This document shows, piece by piece, positions 42,514-51,078 of a stretch of DNA of 64,000 bases. Source of the DNA: Bacteroidota bacterium. GTDB lineage: Bacteria; Bacteroidota; Ignavibacteria; UBA10030; UBA8401. The translations under genes and the position numbers were made by a program. The stretch's first letter is position 1. Every line of letters starts with the position of its first letter. The notes beneath the pieces are model-generated. The model saw only the letters and a list, made by a program, of their open reading frames with translations. It did no database searches and was not told the DNA's origin. The stretch covers positions 1 through 64,000 of the forward strand of contig DATJPT010000009.1 of the NCBI GenBank assembly GCA_035506275.1, read 5' to 3'.

Positions 42514-43653
42514 TTAAATCCCCATCAAGGCATTCTTCAAATCATCGATCAGATCCTCGACGTCCTCTATGCCGACCGAGATCCGAACGAGTCCGTCGGT
42601 GACGCCGGTTTTCTCCCGTTCCGATTTAGGGACCGACGCGTGCGTCATTGTTGCCGGATGAGAGATGAGCGTTTCCACCCCGCCGAGACTTTCGGCCAAC
42701 GTACAGACGCGCAGGCGTTTCAGGAATCGCTTGGCATTTTTCAGCGAGCCGACGTCAAACGAGATCATGCCGCCGAATCCGCTCATCTGGCGCCGTGCCA
42801 GGGCGTACTGAGGATGGCTTCGCAGCCCCGGATAATTCACCTTGACAACTTCTTTGCGCCCGGACAGCCATTCTGCAATGATGGTGGCGCTTTCACAATG
42901 CTGTTTCATGCGGACTGCGAGTGTTTTTGTGCCGCGCAGGCAAAGCCAGGCATCGAAGGGGCTCATGATCCCGCCAACCGCCTTTTGTGAGAACCGGAGT
43001 TTCTCCGCAATGCCCGCGTTATTCGTGACCGCCATGCCCCCGAGCATGTCGCTGTGGCCGTTCAAATATTTCGTGACGCTGTGAACGACAACGTCGATGC
43101 CGAAATCGATCGGGCGCTGCAGGTACGGAGTGGCAAAGGTATTGTCAACGATGGAAATTAATTGATGCGCCCGTGCGAATTTGGCGATCGCGCCGAGGTC
43201 GGAAATTTCCATCGTCGGGTTGGTGGGAGTCTCAACAAAAATCATTTTTGTGCTCGGTTTTCGCGACCGTATCACGACGTTCATGTCCGTGGTGTTGACA
43301 AAATCGAACTCCAGACCGAAGCGTTCAAAGACCATTTTCGCGATCCGGTACGTCCCTCCGTAGACGGCGTTCGTCGCGATCACGTGATCCCCCGGAGCAA
43401 GCAGCCGGAACAGCGCATCGATCGCAGCCATCCCCGAGGCGAATGCCATTCCTTCTTCGGCATTCTCGAGCGCTGCGATGTTTTTTTCAAGCGCGGTGCG
43501 TGTCGGGTTGGACACGCGTGAATATTCGTAACCTTTGTTCTGTCCCAGACCTTCCTGAGCATAGGTCGAAGTAAGAAAGACTGGAGTCATCACTGCTCCG
43601 GTCGCGGGGTCGGGGTGCTGCCCCGCATGCACTGCCTTCGTCGAAAATTTCAT
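42514..43653 (-). CDS. Cystathionine gamma-lyase/gamma-synthase (Cys/Met metabolism PLP enzyme)
   Basis: A 379-residue fold-type I PLP enzyme. PLP Lys is in HSVTKYLNGHSDMLGG, preceded by FVETPTNPTMEISDL and SIVDNTFATPYLQRP, with the C-terminal SLGGVETLISHPATMTHAS typical of the family. Its gene overlaps the 90-residue gene by 4 bp and is downstream of a cystathionine beta-synthase gene. That pairing suggests cystathionine gamma-lyase working in reverse transsulfuration (homocysteine to cysteine). A gamma-synthase role cannot be excluded from sequence. Confidence 0.92.
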   Translation of the reverse strand: MKFSTKAVHAGQHPDPATGAVMTPVFLTSTYAQEGLGQNKGYEYSRVSNPTRTALEKNIAALENAEEGMAFASGMAAIDALFRLLAPGDHVIATNAVYGGTYRIAKMVFERFGLEFDFVNTTDMNVVIRSRKPSTKMIFVETPTNPTMEISDLGAIAKFARAHQLISIVDNTFATPYLQRPIDFGIDVVVHSVTKYLNGHSDMLGGMAVTNNAGIAEKLRFSQKAVGGIMSPFDAWLCLRGTKTLAVRMKQHCESATIIAEWLSGRKEVVKVNYPGLRSHPQYALARRQMSGFGGMISFDVGSLKNAKRFLKRLRVCTLAESLGGVETLISHPATMTHASVPKSEREKTGVTDGLVRISVGIEDVEDLIDDLKNALMGI

Positions 43654-43922
43654 ACTTTGTCGTTGTTGTCGATTAACGTAAACTCTTTTTCGTCGATGCC
43701 GTATTCCTTAAGCAGCATCGCCCCCTCGGTGTTCAACTTATGCGATCGCGCTCGCAAGAACCCCAGCACGGCATCCTTCAAGGTCACATGCGGCTTTTGA
43801 CGCTGTGCAGCGTACCGTTCTGCGTGCGTTTGCGCCGAATTCTTGATGATCTCGCGGAATGGGTCGCGGACGACCCGGACTAATTCGTCGAGTTTATCGA
43901 CGGCCGATTGTTCCCATTGCAT
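43650..43922 (-). CDS. Small PCP_red-like protein
   Basis: A 90-residue protein between cbs and the cystathionine lyase gene, ATGA-coupled to the latter. The first 60 residues (WEQSAVDKLDELVRVV, DPFREIIKNSA, HAERYAAQR, KPHVTLKDAVLGFL) look like the 'proto-chlorophyllide reductase 57 kDa subunit' (PCP_red) helical module: Trp start, an arginine-rich helix pair and a VT-x-x-x-V helix. This module also occurs as a stand-alone protein in non-phototrophs. The C-terminal 25 residues (EGAMLLKEYGIDEKEF) are distinct. Function is unknown. Confidence 0.6.
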   Translation of the reverse strand: MQWEQSAVDKLDELVRVVRDPFREIIKNSAQTHAERYAAQRQKPHVTLKDAVLGFLRARSHKLNTEGAMLLKEYGIDEKEFTLIDNNDKV

Positions 43923-43927
43923 AGTGG

Positions 43928-45316
43928 CTATCGGGTAAGGTATCCTAAAACGTCGAATCGCGTAATGATTCCTATCACGCCGGAATCATTCTTGACGAGC
44001 ACTGCTGATTCCTTCTTGGCAAAATGTTCCACGGCTCTTCCGAGCTCTTCGTTCATGTGGACTTCAGGAAACGGCGGTTCCATTGCCGTCCCTACCAGCG
44101 CGTCGAACTTTGATGAATCTTTCAGCAGCAATGTGAGAAGATTTCCTTCGGAGACGCTGCCGATGCATTTCTTTTTTTCGAAGACAGGGAGCTGTGAGAC
44201 GTTTTTTCCCGTCATGATGTCGAGCGCTGTGCGGATCGTTGATGAAGCATCGACGGTGATCAGCTGCGGGAGTTTTGACGATTTTGCCTCCATCACATAT
44301 CTGAGCGTGATGCGCTCGGGGGCGATAAACCCGTTTTCCCTCATCCAATCGTCGTTGTACAGCTTGCTGAGGTATTTGGAGCCGCCGTCCGGCAGGATCA
44401 CGACCACGACGTCGTTCTCCGACAGTCGCTCCGCAAGCTTGAACGCGCCCGCGACGGCAGTGCCGCACGAGCCTCCGGCAAAAATTCCTTCTTCACGCGT
44501 CAGCCTCCGCGCTGCAAGGAACGACTCTTTGTCCGTTACCTCGATGATCTCGTCGATGTACTCGAAATGGAGCGCCCCCGGAAGGAAATCCTGTCCGATC
44601 CCTTCGACCTTGTATGTTTTAAACACCGGGGAGAACTGTTTGGTATAAAAATAGTCGCGCAGGATCGATCCCTTCGGGTCGATGCCGACAACTTTCACCT
44701 TCGGATTCTTTTCTTTGAGATATCGTCCGGTGCCGCTGATCGTTCCCCCTGTCCCGATGCCGCAGACGAAGTAATCGATTTGTCCGCCGGTTTGCTCCCA
44801 AATTTCGGGGCCCGTCGTGTGGTAATGCGATTCCTCGTTTTTCGGATTATAGTATTGGTCGGCAAGGATGGAGTTCGGAGTTTCACGGACGATCCGTTTT
44901 GCGACTTCGGTGTAGCTCTCTGGGGAATCGTGCGGAACCGCCGTTGGAGTGACAATCACCTCGGCGCCAAATGCCCGAAGAAGCTGAATCTTTTCTCCGC
45001 TCATCTTGTCGGGCATCGTGAAAACAGTCTTATATCCTTTGATCGCCGCCGCGATCGCCAGACCCATTCCGGTATTGCCCGAAGTCGATTCGACGATCGT
45101 TCCCCCTGGTTTCAGCCGGCCTGTCCGTTCTGCTTCCTCTATAATTTCAACGCCGATCCTGTCCTTTACGGATCCGCCCGGATTGAAGCTTTCAACCTTG
45201 GCAAAAATTGCGGGTTTGTACCCCTTCGCCATTTTATTGAGCTTGATGAGCGGAGTATGCCCGATGGTTTCAAGAATGGTCTCTTTATATTGGATTTTTT
45301 TCAGATCGCTGAGCAT
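43928..45316 (-). CDS. Cystathionine beta-synthase with C-terminal CBS domain pair
   Basis: A 462-residue protein; ATG 45316 is chosen over TTG 45346 because GAGGG precedes it. Catalytic domain (1-320): TIGHTPLIKLNKM, PLP Lys in FNPGGSVKDRIG, ESTSGNTGMGLA and GTGGTISGTGRY. A Bateman pair of CBS domains covers about 335-460 (TVDASSTIRTALDIM, VLVKNDSGVIGIITRFDVL). It condenses serine and homocysteine to cystathionine. The CBS pair probably senses a nucleotide such as SAM. It is the second gene after larB. Confidence 0.92.
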   Translation of the reverse strand: MLSDLKKIQYKETILETIGHTPLIKLNKMAKGYKPAIFAKVESFNPGGSVKDRIGVEIIEEAERTGRLKPGGTIVESTSGNTGMGLAIAAAIKGYKTVFTMPDKMSGEKIQLLRAFGAEVIVTPTAVPHDSPESYTEVAKRIVRETPNSILADQYYNPKNEESHYHTTGPEIWEQTGGQIDYFVCGIGTGGTISGTGRYLKEKNPKVKVVGIDPKGSILRDYFYTKQFSPVFKTYKVEGIGQDFLPGALHFEYIDEIIEVTDKESFLAARRLTREEGIFAGGSCGTAVAGAFKLAERLSENDVVVVILPDGGSKYLSKLYNDDWMRENGFIAPERITLRYVMEAKSSKLPQLITVDASSTIRTALDIMTGKNVSQLPVFEKKKCIGSVSEGNLLTLLLKDSSKFDALVGTAMEPPFPEVHMNEELGRAVEHFAKKESAVLVKNDSGVIGIITRFDVLGYLTR

Positions 45317-45354
45317 GGCAGTTTTTCCCTCGTCACAGAATATCAATAGGAACT

Positions 45355-46104
45355 TTACGATTTCACGATCAGGCTCGCTGCAAATGCGGCGCCGAAGCCG
45401 TTATCAATATTGACGACGGTAATTCCGGCTGCACAGGAATTTAACATTGTGAGCAGCGGCGCGATACCGCCAAACGACGCGCCGTACCCTGTCGACGTCG
45501 GAACAGCAATGACCGGAACGCGCACGAGGCCTCCGACGACGCTTGCGAGGGCGCCGTCCATTCCCGCAACAACGATAATGACGCTTGCCCGATGGAGCTT
45601 ATCGGTTTGATTGAGCAGGCGATGTATTCCTGCAACTCCGACATCATAGAGCGTCTCCACATGTTGTCTCATCATCTTCGCAGTGACGACCGCTTCTTCA
45701 GCCACCGGAATATCGGAGGTCCCGGCTGTCACGATCAAAATTATTTTCTTCGATGATGGAATCAGCGTTGGCTCATTGGCGGTTATTGTTCTTGCTGCCG
45801 GATTAAAACGGGCTTTCTTGACCGCCTTCCTGACAGCGTCAAAGTCTTTTTTGGTTGCTCGCGTTGCCAGAAGAGCGCTTCCCCGATCCACGATTTTTTT
45901 TGCAATGCCCGAAATCTGCTGCGGGGTCTTCCCTTCGCATAAGATCACCTCGGGAAATCCCTGGCGGAATTGCCGGTGGTGGTCGATGGTCGCAAAACCG
46001 ATCGACTCGTACGAAAAGTTCTGCAGCGAAGAGAGAGCATCCTCTTCGGAGATCCGCGACCGCTTGAAATCTGATAATAGTTTTTTGAGGTAGGTCTCGT
46101 TCAT
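45355..46104 (-). CDS. larB: LarB-like protein (pyridinium biscarboxylic acid synthase family, AIR carboxylase domain)
   Basis: A 249-residue protein. The C-terminal two thirds is a PurE-like domain: LIVTAGTSDIPVAEEAVVTA, VVAGMDGALASVVGGLV, VPTSTGYGASFGGIAPL and NIDNGFGAAFAA. This is LarB, which carboxylates and cleaves nicotinic acid adenine dinucleotide in the first step of nickel-pincer cofactor synthesis. larC and larE are not adjacent. It heads the minus-strand transsulfuration operon, 38 bp before cbs, behind its own promoter. Confidence 0.9.
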   Translation of the reverse strand: MNETYLKKLLSDFKRSRISEEDALSSLQNFSYESIGFATIDHHRQFRQGFPEVILCEGKTPQQISGIAKKIVDRGSALLATRATKKDFDAVRKAVKKARFNPAARTITANEPTLIPSSKKIILIVTAGTSDIPVAEEAVVTAKMMRQHVETLYDVGVAGIHRLLNQTDKLHRASVIIVVAGMDGALASVVGGLVRVPVIAVPTSTGYGASFGGIAPLLTMLNSCAAGITVVNIDNGFGAAFAASLIVKS

Positions 46105-46129
46105 GTGATCATCATTTTTTCTTCAAGAG

Positions 46130-46158
46130 AATATACTTGTTTGAGGAAGAAGAATCAA
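46130..46158 (-). promoter_or_regulatory. Promoter of the larB-cbs operon
   Basis: On the minus strand TTGATT (46158-46153), 17 bp, TATATT (46135-46130). The start codon is 26 bp past the -10. It is divergent from the plsY promoter. Confidence 0.7.
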
Positions 46159-46220
46159 GGAACAGCAGCCACAACTACTGTAATGACTTTAGGTTATGCG
46201 GATGCGCTCTTCAGGTTGCC

Positions 46221-46249
46221 TTGACTATCGGGCGTTTTTTTGGTACTTT
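46221..46249 (+). promoter_or_regulatory. plsY promoter
   Basis: TTGACT (46221-46226), 17 bp, TACTTT (46244-46249), 42 bp before the TTG start at 46291. Confidence 0.7.
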
Positions 46250-46290
46250 GAACTCACAGAAACAAACAACCATACAACGGAAGCAATTTC

Positions 46291-46914
46291 TTGTCGACCC
46301 TTGAAGCTTTTGTCCTGAGCTATCTCATCGGTTCCCTTCCCACTGCCTACATTGTTGTAAAACGAAGTTCAGACATCGATATCCGGCTTGCGGGCAGCGG
46401 TAATGTGGGAACGCTGAACGCGTATGAGGTGACCGGCCAACGCCTTGTCGGCCTTATCGTGCTTGCGGTTGATCTCGTGAAGGGCATCTGCGCTGTTCTT
46501 CTCTCGCTTTTTATCTGGGGATCCGTCCCCGGATGCATTTCGGCTTCCCTTGTCGGCATTGTCATCGGACATTGCTTTCCCGTCTGGTTGAGGTTCAAAG
46601 GGGGTAGAGGTCTTGCGCCCGCTGCCGGCGCAATGCTGGTCGTGAGCTGGATTTTTGTCGCCGTTTGGTGCGCGTGCTGGGTTGCCGGATATTCGTTCTC
46701 TAAGAATATTCATATTGGAAATATCGCCGCGATTCTCGCCTCGCCTCTCTTAGGATACGCGATCCCTCAAGGGATCGTGGCGAAGTTTTCAACAGGCGCG
46801 CTTTCCGTCGCGCAATTATTGGCTGCGTACAGTGCAATGTCTGCAATTTTGTTCATCCGGCATATCGGCCCGTTACGGGAAATCATTTCATCACGAAGCT
46901 CAGATAAAAAATAA
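46291..46914 (+). CDS. plsY: Glycerol-3-phosphate acyltransferase PlsY
   Basis: A 207-residue membrane protein from TTG 46291. The three PlsY motifs are present: SYLIGSLPTAYIV, GSGNVGTLNA (the usual GSGNxGATN with Leu for Thr and Thr for Ala), and GHCFPVWLRFKGGRGLA. It transfers acyl from acyl-phosphate to glycerol-3-phosphate, the first step of phospholipid synthesis. The altered second motif suggests a divergent subgroup. Its stop is followed after one base by the htrA start. Confidence 0.9.
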   Translation: MSTLEAFVLSYLIGSLPTAYIVVKRSSDIDIRLAGSGNVGTLNAYEVTGQRLVGLIVLAVDLVKGICAVLLSLFIWGSVPGCISASLVGIVIGHCFPVWLRFKGGRGLAPAAGAMLVVSWIFVAVWCACWVAGYSFSKNIHIGNIAAILASPLLGYAIPQGIVAKFSTGALSVAQLLAAYSAMSAILFIRHIGPLREIISSRSSDKK

Positions 46915-46915
46915 C

Positions 46916-48103
46916 ATGTCCCGCAAAGCATTTTTTCTCTTGATGATCTTTTTGTGTGTCGGCGGAATTCTTGGATATTCGCTGGCGCCGAAAGTGAACG
47001 GCATTGCCACCGCAGGAAGTTCCGGGCAACAAAGCTCCCTGTTTGTTTCTGAAGAACAGCAGAAAAGCCCGGACGACGACGTTTCCAAATCGAGGAAGAA
47101 TGCCATTACCGCCACGGTCGAAAGCGTCAGCCCGGCCGTGGTCGGCATCACCGTGACCGAAGTGAGAGAAGTGCAGGACCCTTTCTCGAACTTTTTCGGC
47201 GATGATCCGTTCTTCAGACAGTTTTTTGGGAACAGAAGCCTCAAACAGGAAGTGAAGGGGCTCGGGTCCGGGTTCATCATCTCGCCCGAAGGCTATGTTC
47301 TCACCAACGACCATGTCGCCGGCAACGCGAAAGAAATCATCGTAACGATGACGAACGGAGAAAAATATCCCGCCGAGCTTGTCGGCACCGACATGATCTC
47401 GGACGTGGCGCTCCTGAGGATCAAAGGGAAGAACTTTCCATATGTGAAGCTCGGCAATTCCGACGACGTGATGATCGGCGAGTGGGCGGTGGCGTTCGGC
47501 AATCCGTTCGGGCTCTTTGAGAACATCGACAAACCGATCGTGACCGTCGGCGTCGTGAGCGCAAAGGGGATGAACCTCAACGTCGAAGATAACCGGTCGT
47601 ACCGCGGGTTGATACAAACCGACGCGGTGATCAACGCGGGGAACAGCGGCGGGCCGCTGGTGAACAGCGCCGGCGAGGTCATCGGCATCAACACGCTGAT
47701 TTACACCGCGGGGGTGAGCCAGGCGTACATCGGGTATGGCTTTGCCATTCCGATCAACCGGGTGAAGTCGATCGTCGATGAGCTTCAGAAGAAGGGGAAG
47801 GTCGAGCGCAATTTCTGGACGGGGATGGAAGTGAACATTGTCGACCAGCGGATCGCAAAATATTTCGGACTGAAAACTGCTGAGGGGGTGATCATCAGCG
47901 ACATCAAGAAGAACAGTCCCGCCGAAAAGGCTGAATTAAAGGTCGGCGACATCATTCTAGAAATCAACGGGGAAAAGATACAAAATGAGGAAACGATCAT
48001 CTCGATCATCAACGACGCAAAAGCGGGAGATGTTCTCAGCCTGAAAATCTATCGGGACAAGAAGACATTCGACGCCAATCTAACGTTGGAAAAACGAACC
48101 TAA
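46916..48103 (+). CDS. HtrA/DegQ-family periplasmic serine protease with one PDZ domain
   Basis: A 395-residue protein starting at ATG 46916, giving a signal anchor (FFLLMIFLCVGGILGYSLA). A longer frame lies in plsY. Catalytic triad: His in VLTNDHVAGNA, Asp in MISDVALLRIKG, Ser in VINAGNSGGPLVNS. One PDZ domain follows (about 300-390; GVIISDIKKNSPAEKAELKVGD). It degrades misfolded envelope proteins. A second PDZ domain of DegP is absent, as in DegS/HhoB-like forms. Confidence 0.93.
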   Translation: MSRKAFFLLMIFLCVGGILGYSLAPKVNGIATAGSSGQQSSLFVSEEQQKSPDDDVSKSRKNAITATVESVSPAVVGITVTEVREVQDPFSNFFGDDPFFRQFFGNRSLKQEVKGLGSGFIISPEGYVLTNDHVAGNAKEIIVTMTNGEKYPAELVGTDMISDVALLRIKGKNFPYVKLGNSDDVMIGEWAVAFGNPFGLFENIDKPIVTVGVVSAKGMNLNVEDNRSYRGLIQTDAVINAGNSGGPLVNSAGEVIGINTLIYTAGVSQAYIGYGFAIPINRVKSIVDELQKKGKVERNFWTGMEVNIVDQRIAKYFGLKTAEGVIISDIKKNSPAEKAELKVGDIILEINGEKIQNEETIISIINDAKAGDVLSLKIYRDKKTFDANLTLEKRT

Positions 48104-48115
48104 CCTTCTAAGAAA

Positions 48116-49414
48116 ATGATCGCTCGGTACACGCGCCCAGTGATGGGCAAAATATGGAACGACCAAAATAAATTCTCGGTCTGGCTGCAGATAGAGATCC
48201 TCGCATGCGAAGCGCAGGCGGAATTAGGGGTGATTCCGAAGGAAGCGGTCGCGGTTATCCGGGAGAAAGCAAAGTTTGATATTGCCAGGATCGATGCTAT
48301 TGAGTTGGAGGTGAAGCATGATGTCATCGCATTCCTGACGAATGTCGGGGAATATGTCGGTCCCGAATCGCGTTACATCCATCTTGGAATGACGTCGTCC
48401 GACGTGCTCGATACTGCGTTGGCGGTTCAGATGAAGCAATCGGGAGAACTCCTCTTGAAAGGATTGGAGGAATTGAAAGAGGTCCTCGCGCGGCGAGCGA
48501 AAGAGTTCAAAATGACCGTCATGATCGGGAGATCGCACGGCATCCATGCCGAGCCGACGACTTTCGGGCTGAAGCTGGCTTTGTGGTACGACGAAACGAG
48601 ACGGAACATCCAGCGGCTCATTCGCGCGATCGAGACGATCTCGTACGGCCAGATCTCCGGCGCCGTCGGGACCTTTGAACATCTGAGCCCGAAGGTCGAA
48701 GAATATGTCTGTGCGAAACTCGGGCTGAAACCGGCGCCGGTCTCGACGCAGATCCTTCAGCGCGATCGACATGCGGAATTTATGACGACGCTTGCCGTCG
48801 TTGGCAGCTCGCTCGAAAAATTCGCGACGGAGATCCGCCATCTTCAAAAAACGGAAGTGCTGGAGGCGGAGGAATATTTTTCAAAAGGACAGAAGGGCTC
48901 GTCGGCCATGCCGCACAAGCGCAATCCGATCACGTGCGAGCGGATCGCCGGATTATCGCGCGTGCTTCGGGGGAATGCACAGGCGGCAATGGAGAACGTC
49001 GCCCTCTGGCATGAGCGTGACATCACCCATTCGTCGGTCGAGCGCATCATCGTTCCGGACAGCTGTATCCTCCTGGATTATATGCTTGCGCTTACAAAGA
49101 ATGTCATTGAGAAGCTCATCGTCTACCCCGAGAACATGAGGAACAATATCGACCTTACTCACGGACTGGTCTTTTCGCAGCCGGTGCTCCTTGCCCTGAC
49201 GACGAAAGGGATGAAACGGGAAGACGCGTACAGGATCGTTCAGAAAAATGCGATGGACGTCTGGCAATCCAAGAAGAATTTCAGGGAAGTGTTGGAGGAC
49301 GATGCGGAGGTCAACAGGCTGCTGACAAAGAGCGAACTTCAGGAAGCATTCGACCCGACGAAGAGTTTGCGTCACGTCGATTATATTTTTGAGAGAGTAG
49401 GCTTGGGCAGCTGA
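48116..49414 (+). CDS. purB: Adenylosuccinate lyase
   Basis: A 432-residue fumarase-superfamily lyase. IHLGMTSSDVLDTALA, the catalytic region GRSHGIHAEPTTFG, and the signature GSSAMPHKRNPI are all intact. It acts twice in purine synthesis (SAICAR to AICAR, adenylosuccinate to AMP). It is 12 bp after htrA and 40 bp before the aldehyde dehydrogenase gene. Confidence 0.96.
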   Translation: MIARYTRPVMGKIWNDQNKFSVWLQIEILACEAQAELGVIPKEAVAVIREKAKFDIARIDAIELEVKHDVIAFLTNVGEYVGPESRYIHLGMTSSDVLDTALAVQMKQSGELLLKGLEELKEVLARRAKEFKMTVMIGRSHGIHAEPTTFGLKLALWYDETRRNIQRLIRAIETISYGQISGAVGTFEHLSPKVEEYVCAKLGLKPAPVSTQILQRDRHAEFMTTLAVVGSSLEKFATEIRHLQKTEVLEAEEYFSKGQKGSSAMPHKRNPITCERIAGLSRVLRGNAQAAMENVALWHERDITHSSVERIIVPDSCILLDYMLALTKNVIEKLIVYPENMRNNIDLTHGLVFSQPVLLALTTKGMKREDAYRIVQKNAMDVWQSKKNFREVLEDDAEVNRLLTKSELQEAFDPTKSLRHVDYIFERVGLGS

Positions 49415-49454
49415 GTATCCGCTGATCAAGCTATTACGCGATATCGTATGGTGA

Positions 49455-50948
49455 ATGATCATGCCGCAGAAATTTCAGAACCTTATCAATGGAAGATGGG
49501 TTGACGCGAAGTCGGGGAGAACTTTCGAGAATCGGAATCCCGCCAATTGGGATGAGGTGATCGGCGTTTTCCCAAGATCGTCGAAGGAGGATGTCGACGA
49601 TGCCGTGAAAGCGGCCCGCGCGGCATTTGAGAAGTGGCGGCTTGTTCCCGCACCGAAGCGCGGTGATATTCTCCGGAAGGTCGGGGATATCATGGTCGCC
49701 CGAAAGGAAGACCTCGCCCGGGAAATGACCCGTGAGATGGGGAAAGTGATCGTTGAGACGCGCGGAGATGTGCAGGAGGGGATCGATACTGCGTACTATG
49801 CTTCGTCCGAAGGGCGGCGCCTCTTCGGTCACACCGTTCCGTCCGAGCTCCCCAATAAATTTGCGATGGCGATCCGCGTTCCGATCGGAATTGCCGGCAT
49901 CATCACTCCATGGAATTTTCCGATGGCGATCCCCACGTGGAAGATCTTCCCCGCAGTTCTTTCGGGAAACACGGTCGTCTTCAAGCCTGCGACCGATACC
50001 CCGAGAACCGCGGCCGCGCTGGTGGAGATCATGATGGAGGCGGGAATTCCTGAAGGGGTCGTGAATATCGTTCATGGGAGCGGAGGCGAAGTGGGCAATG
50101 CGATCACCTCGCATCCCGACGTTGACCTTATTTCTTTCACCGGTTCGACCTCGGTAGGGAAACAGATTCAAAAGGATTCGAGCGAGACGCTCAAAAGGGT
50201 CTCGCTTGAGCTCGGGGGGAAAAATGCGCAGATCGTAATGGACGATGCTGACCTGAACCTCGCGCTCGACGGAGTCCTCTGGGGAGCGTTCGGCACGACC
50301 GGACAACGCTGCACTGCCACGAGCCGGCTCATCCTCCATGAAAAAATCTATGATCAATTCATCTCGATGCTCCTCGACCGGACGAAAAAATTGAAGCTCG
50401 GGGACGGTTTGCTTCCGTCCACTGAGGTTGGTCCGTGCGTGAACGAAAAGCAGCGTGAGACCGTGCATTCGTATGTCGAAATCGGACAGAAGGAGGGTGC
50501 CAGCCTTGCGGCCGGGGGCAAGGCGGCCAGCGGCGACAAGCTGAAGAACGGATGGTTTTACGAACCGACAATCTTCACTGATGTTACTCCCGGAATGCGG
50601 ATCGCGAAAGAGGAGATCTTTGGGCCGGTCTTGTCGGTGATTCGTTCGAGGTCTTTGGAAGAGAGCATTATGATTCTCAACGACACGGTGTACGGCCTTT
50701 CATCCTCGATTTATACCCGTGATGTCAACAAGGCGTTTATCGCCGTGCGCGACATCAAGGCCGGCATCACCTATGTCAACGTTCCGACGATCGGGGCGGA
50801 AGCGCATCTTCCGTTTGGAGGAGTAAAACAAACGGGCAACGGCCATCGCGAAGGAGGCTGGGCAGTGTACGATTTCTTTACCGAGTGGAAAGCGGTCTAC
50901 GTCGATTACAGCGGCGCCCTGCAGCGGGCGCAAATAGACAACTATTGA
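49455..50948 (+). CDS. Aldehyde dehydrogenase, probable alpha-aminoadipate semialdehyde dehydrogenase
   Basis: A 497-residue NAD(P)-dependent aldehyde dehydrogenase (start ATG 49455 or 49461). Motifs: [28 protein letters not shown], the general-base Glu in [12 protein letters not shown], and the nucleophile Cys in [13 protein letters not shown]. The next gene encodes a lysine 6-transaminase, whose product is alpha-aminoadipate semialdehyde (piperideine-6-carboxylate). This enzyme is therefore likely to oxidise that semialdehyde to alpha-aminoadipate. That assignment rests on context, not on residues. Confidence 0.88.
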   Translation: MIMPQKFQNLINGRWVDAKSGRTFENRNPANWDEVIGVFPRSSKEDVDDAVKAARAAFEKWRLVPAPKRGDILRKVGDIMVARKEDLAREMTREMGKVIVETRGDVQEGIDTAYYASSEGRRLFGHTVPSELPNKFAMAIRVPIGIAGIITPWNFPMAIPTWKIFPAVLSGNTVVFKPATDTPRTAAALVEIMMEAGIPEGVVNIVHGSGGEVGNAITSHPDVDLISFTGSTSVGKQIQKDSSETLKRVSLELGGKNAQIVMDDADLNLALDGVLWGAFGTTGQRCTATSRLILHEKIYDQFISMLLDRTKKLKLGDGLLPSTEVGPCVNEKQRETVHSYVEIGQKEGASLAAGGKAASGDKLKNGWFYEPTIFTDVTPGMRIAKEEIFGPVLSVIRSRSLEESIMILNDTVYGLSSSIYTRDVNKAFIAVRDIKAGITYVNVPTIGAEAHLPFGGVKQTGNGHREGGWAVYDFFTEWKAVYVDYSGALQRAQIDNY

Positions 50949-51078
50949 AATGAAAACGTTTCTGTGCCTCTATTTCGTTTCGCTCTACGAACATCAGGAA
51001 TTTTTCTGAGTCATGGTGGATGAAGGTTATTGCGCTCTTTCATTCTATCATCGAACTGAAAATGCCTGGAGGTGCAGC

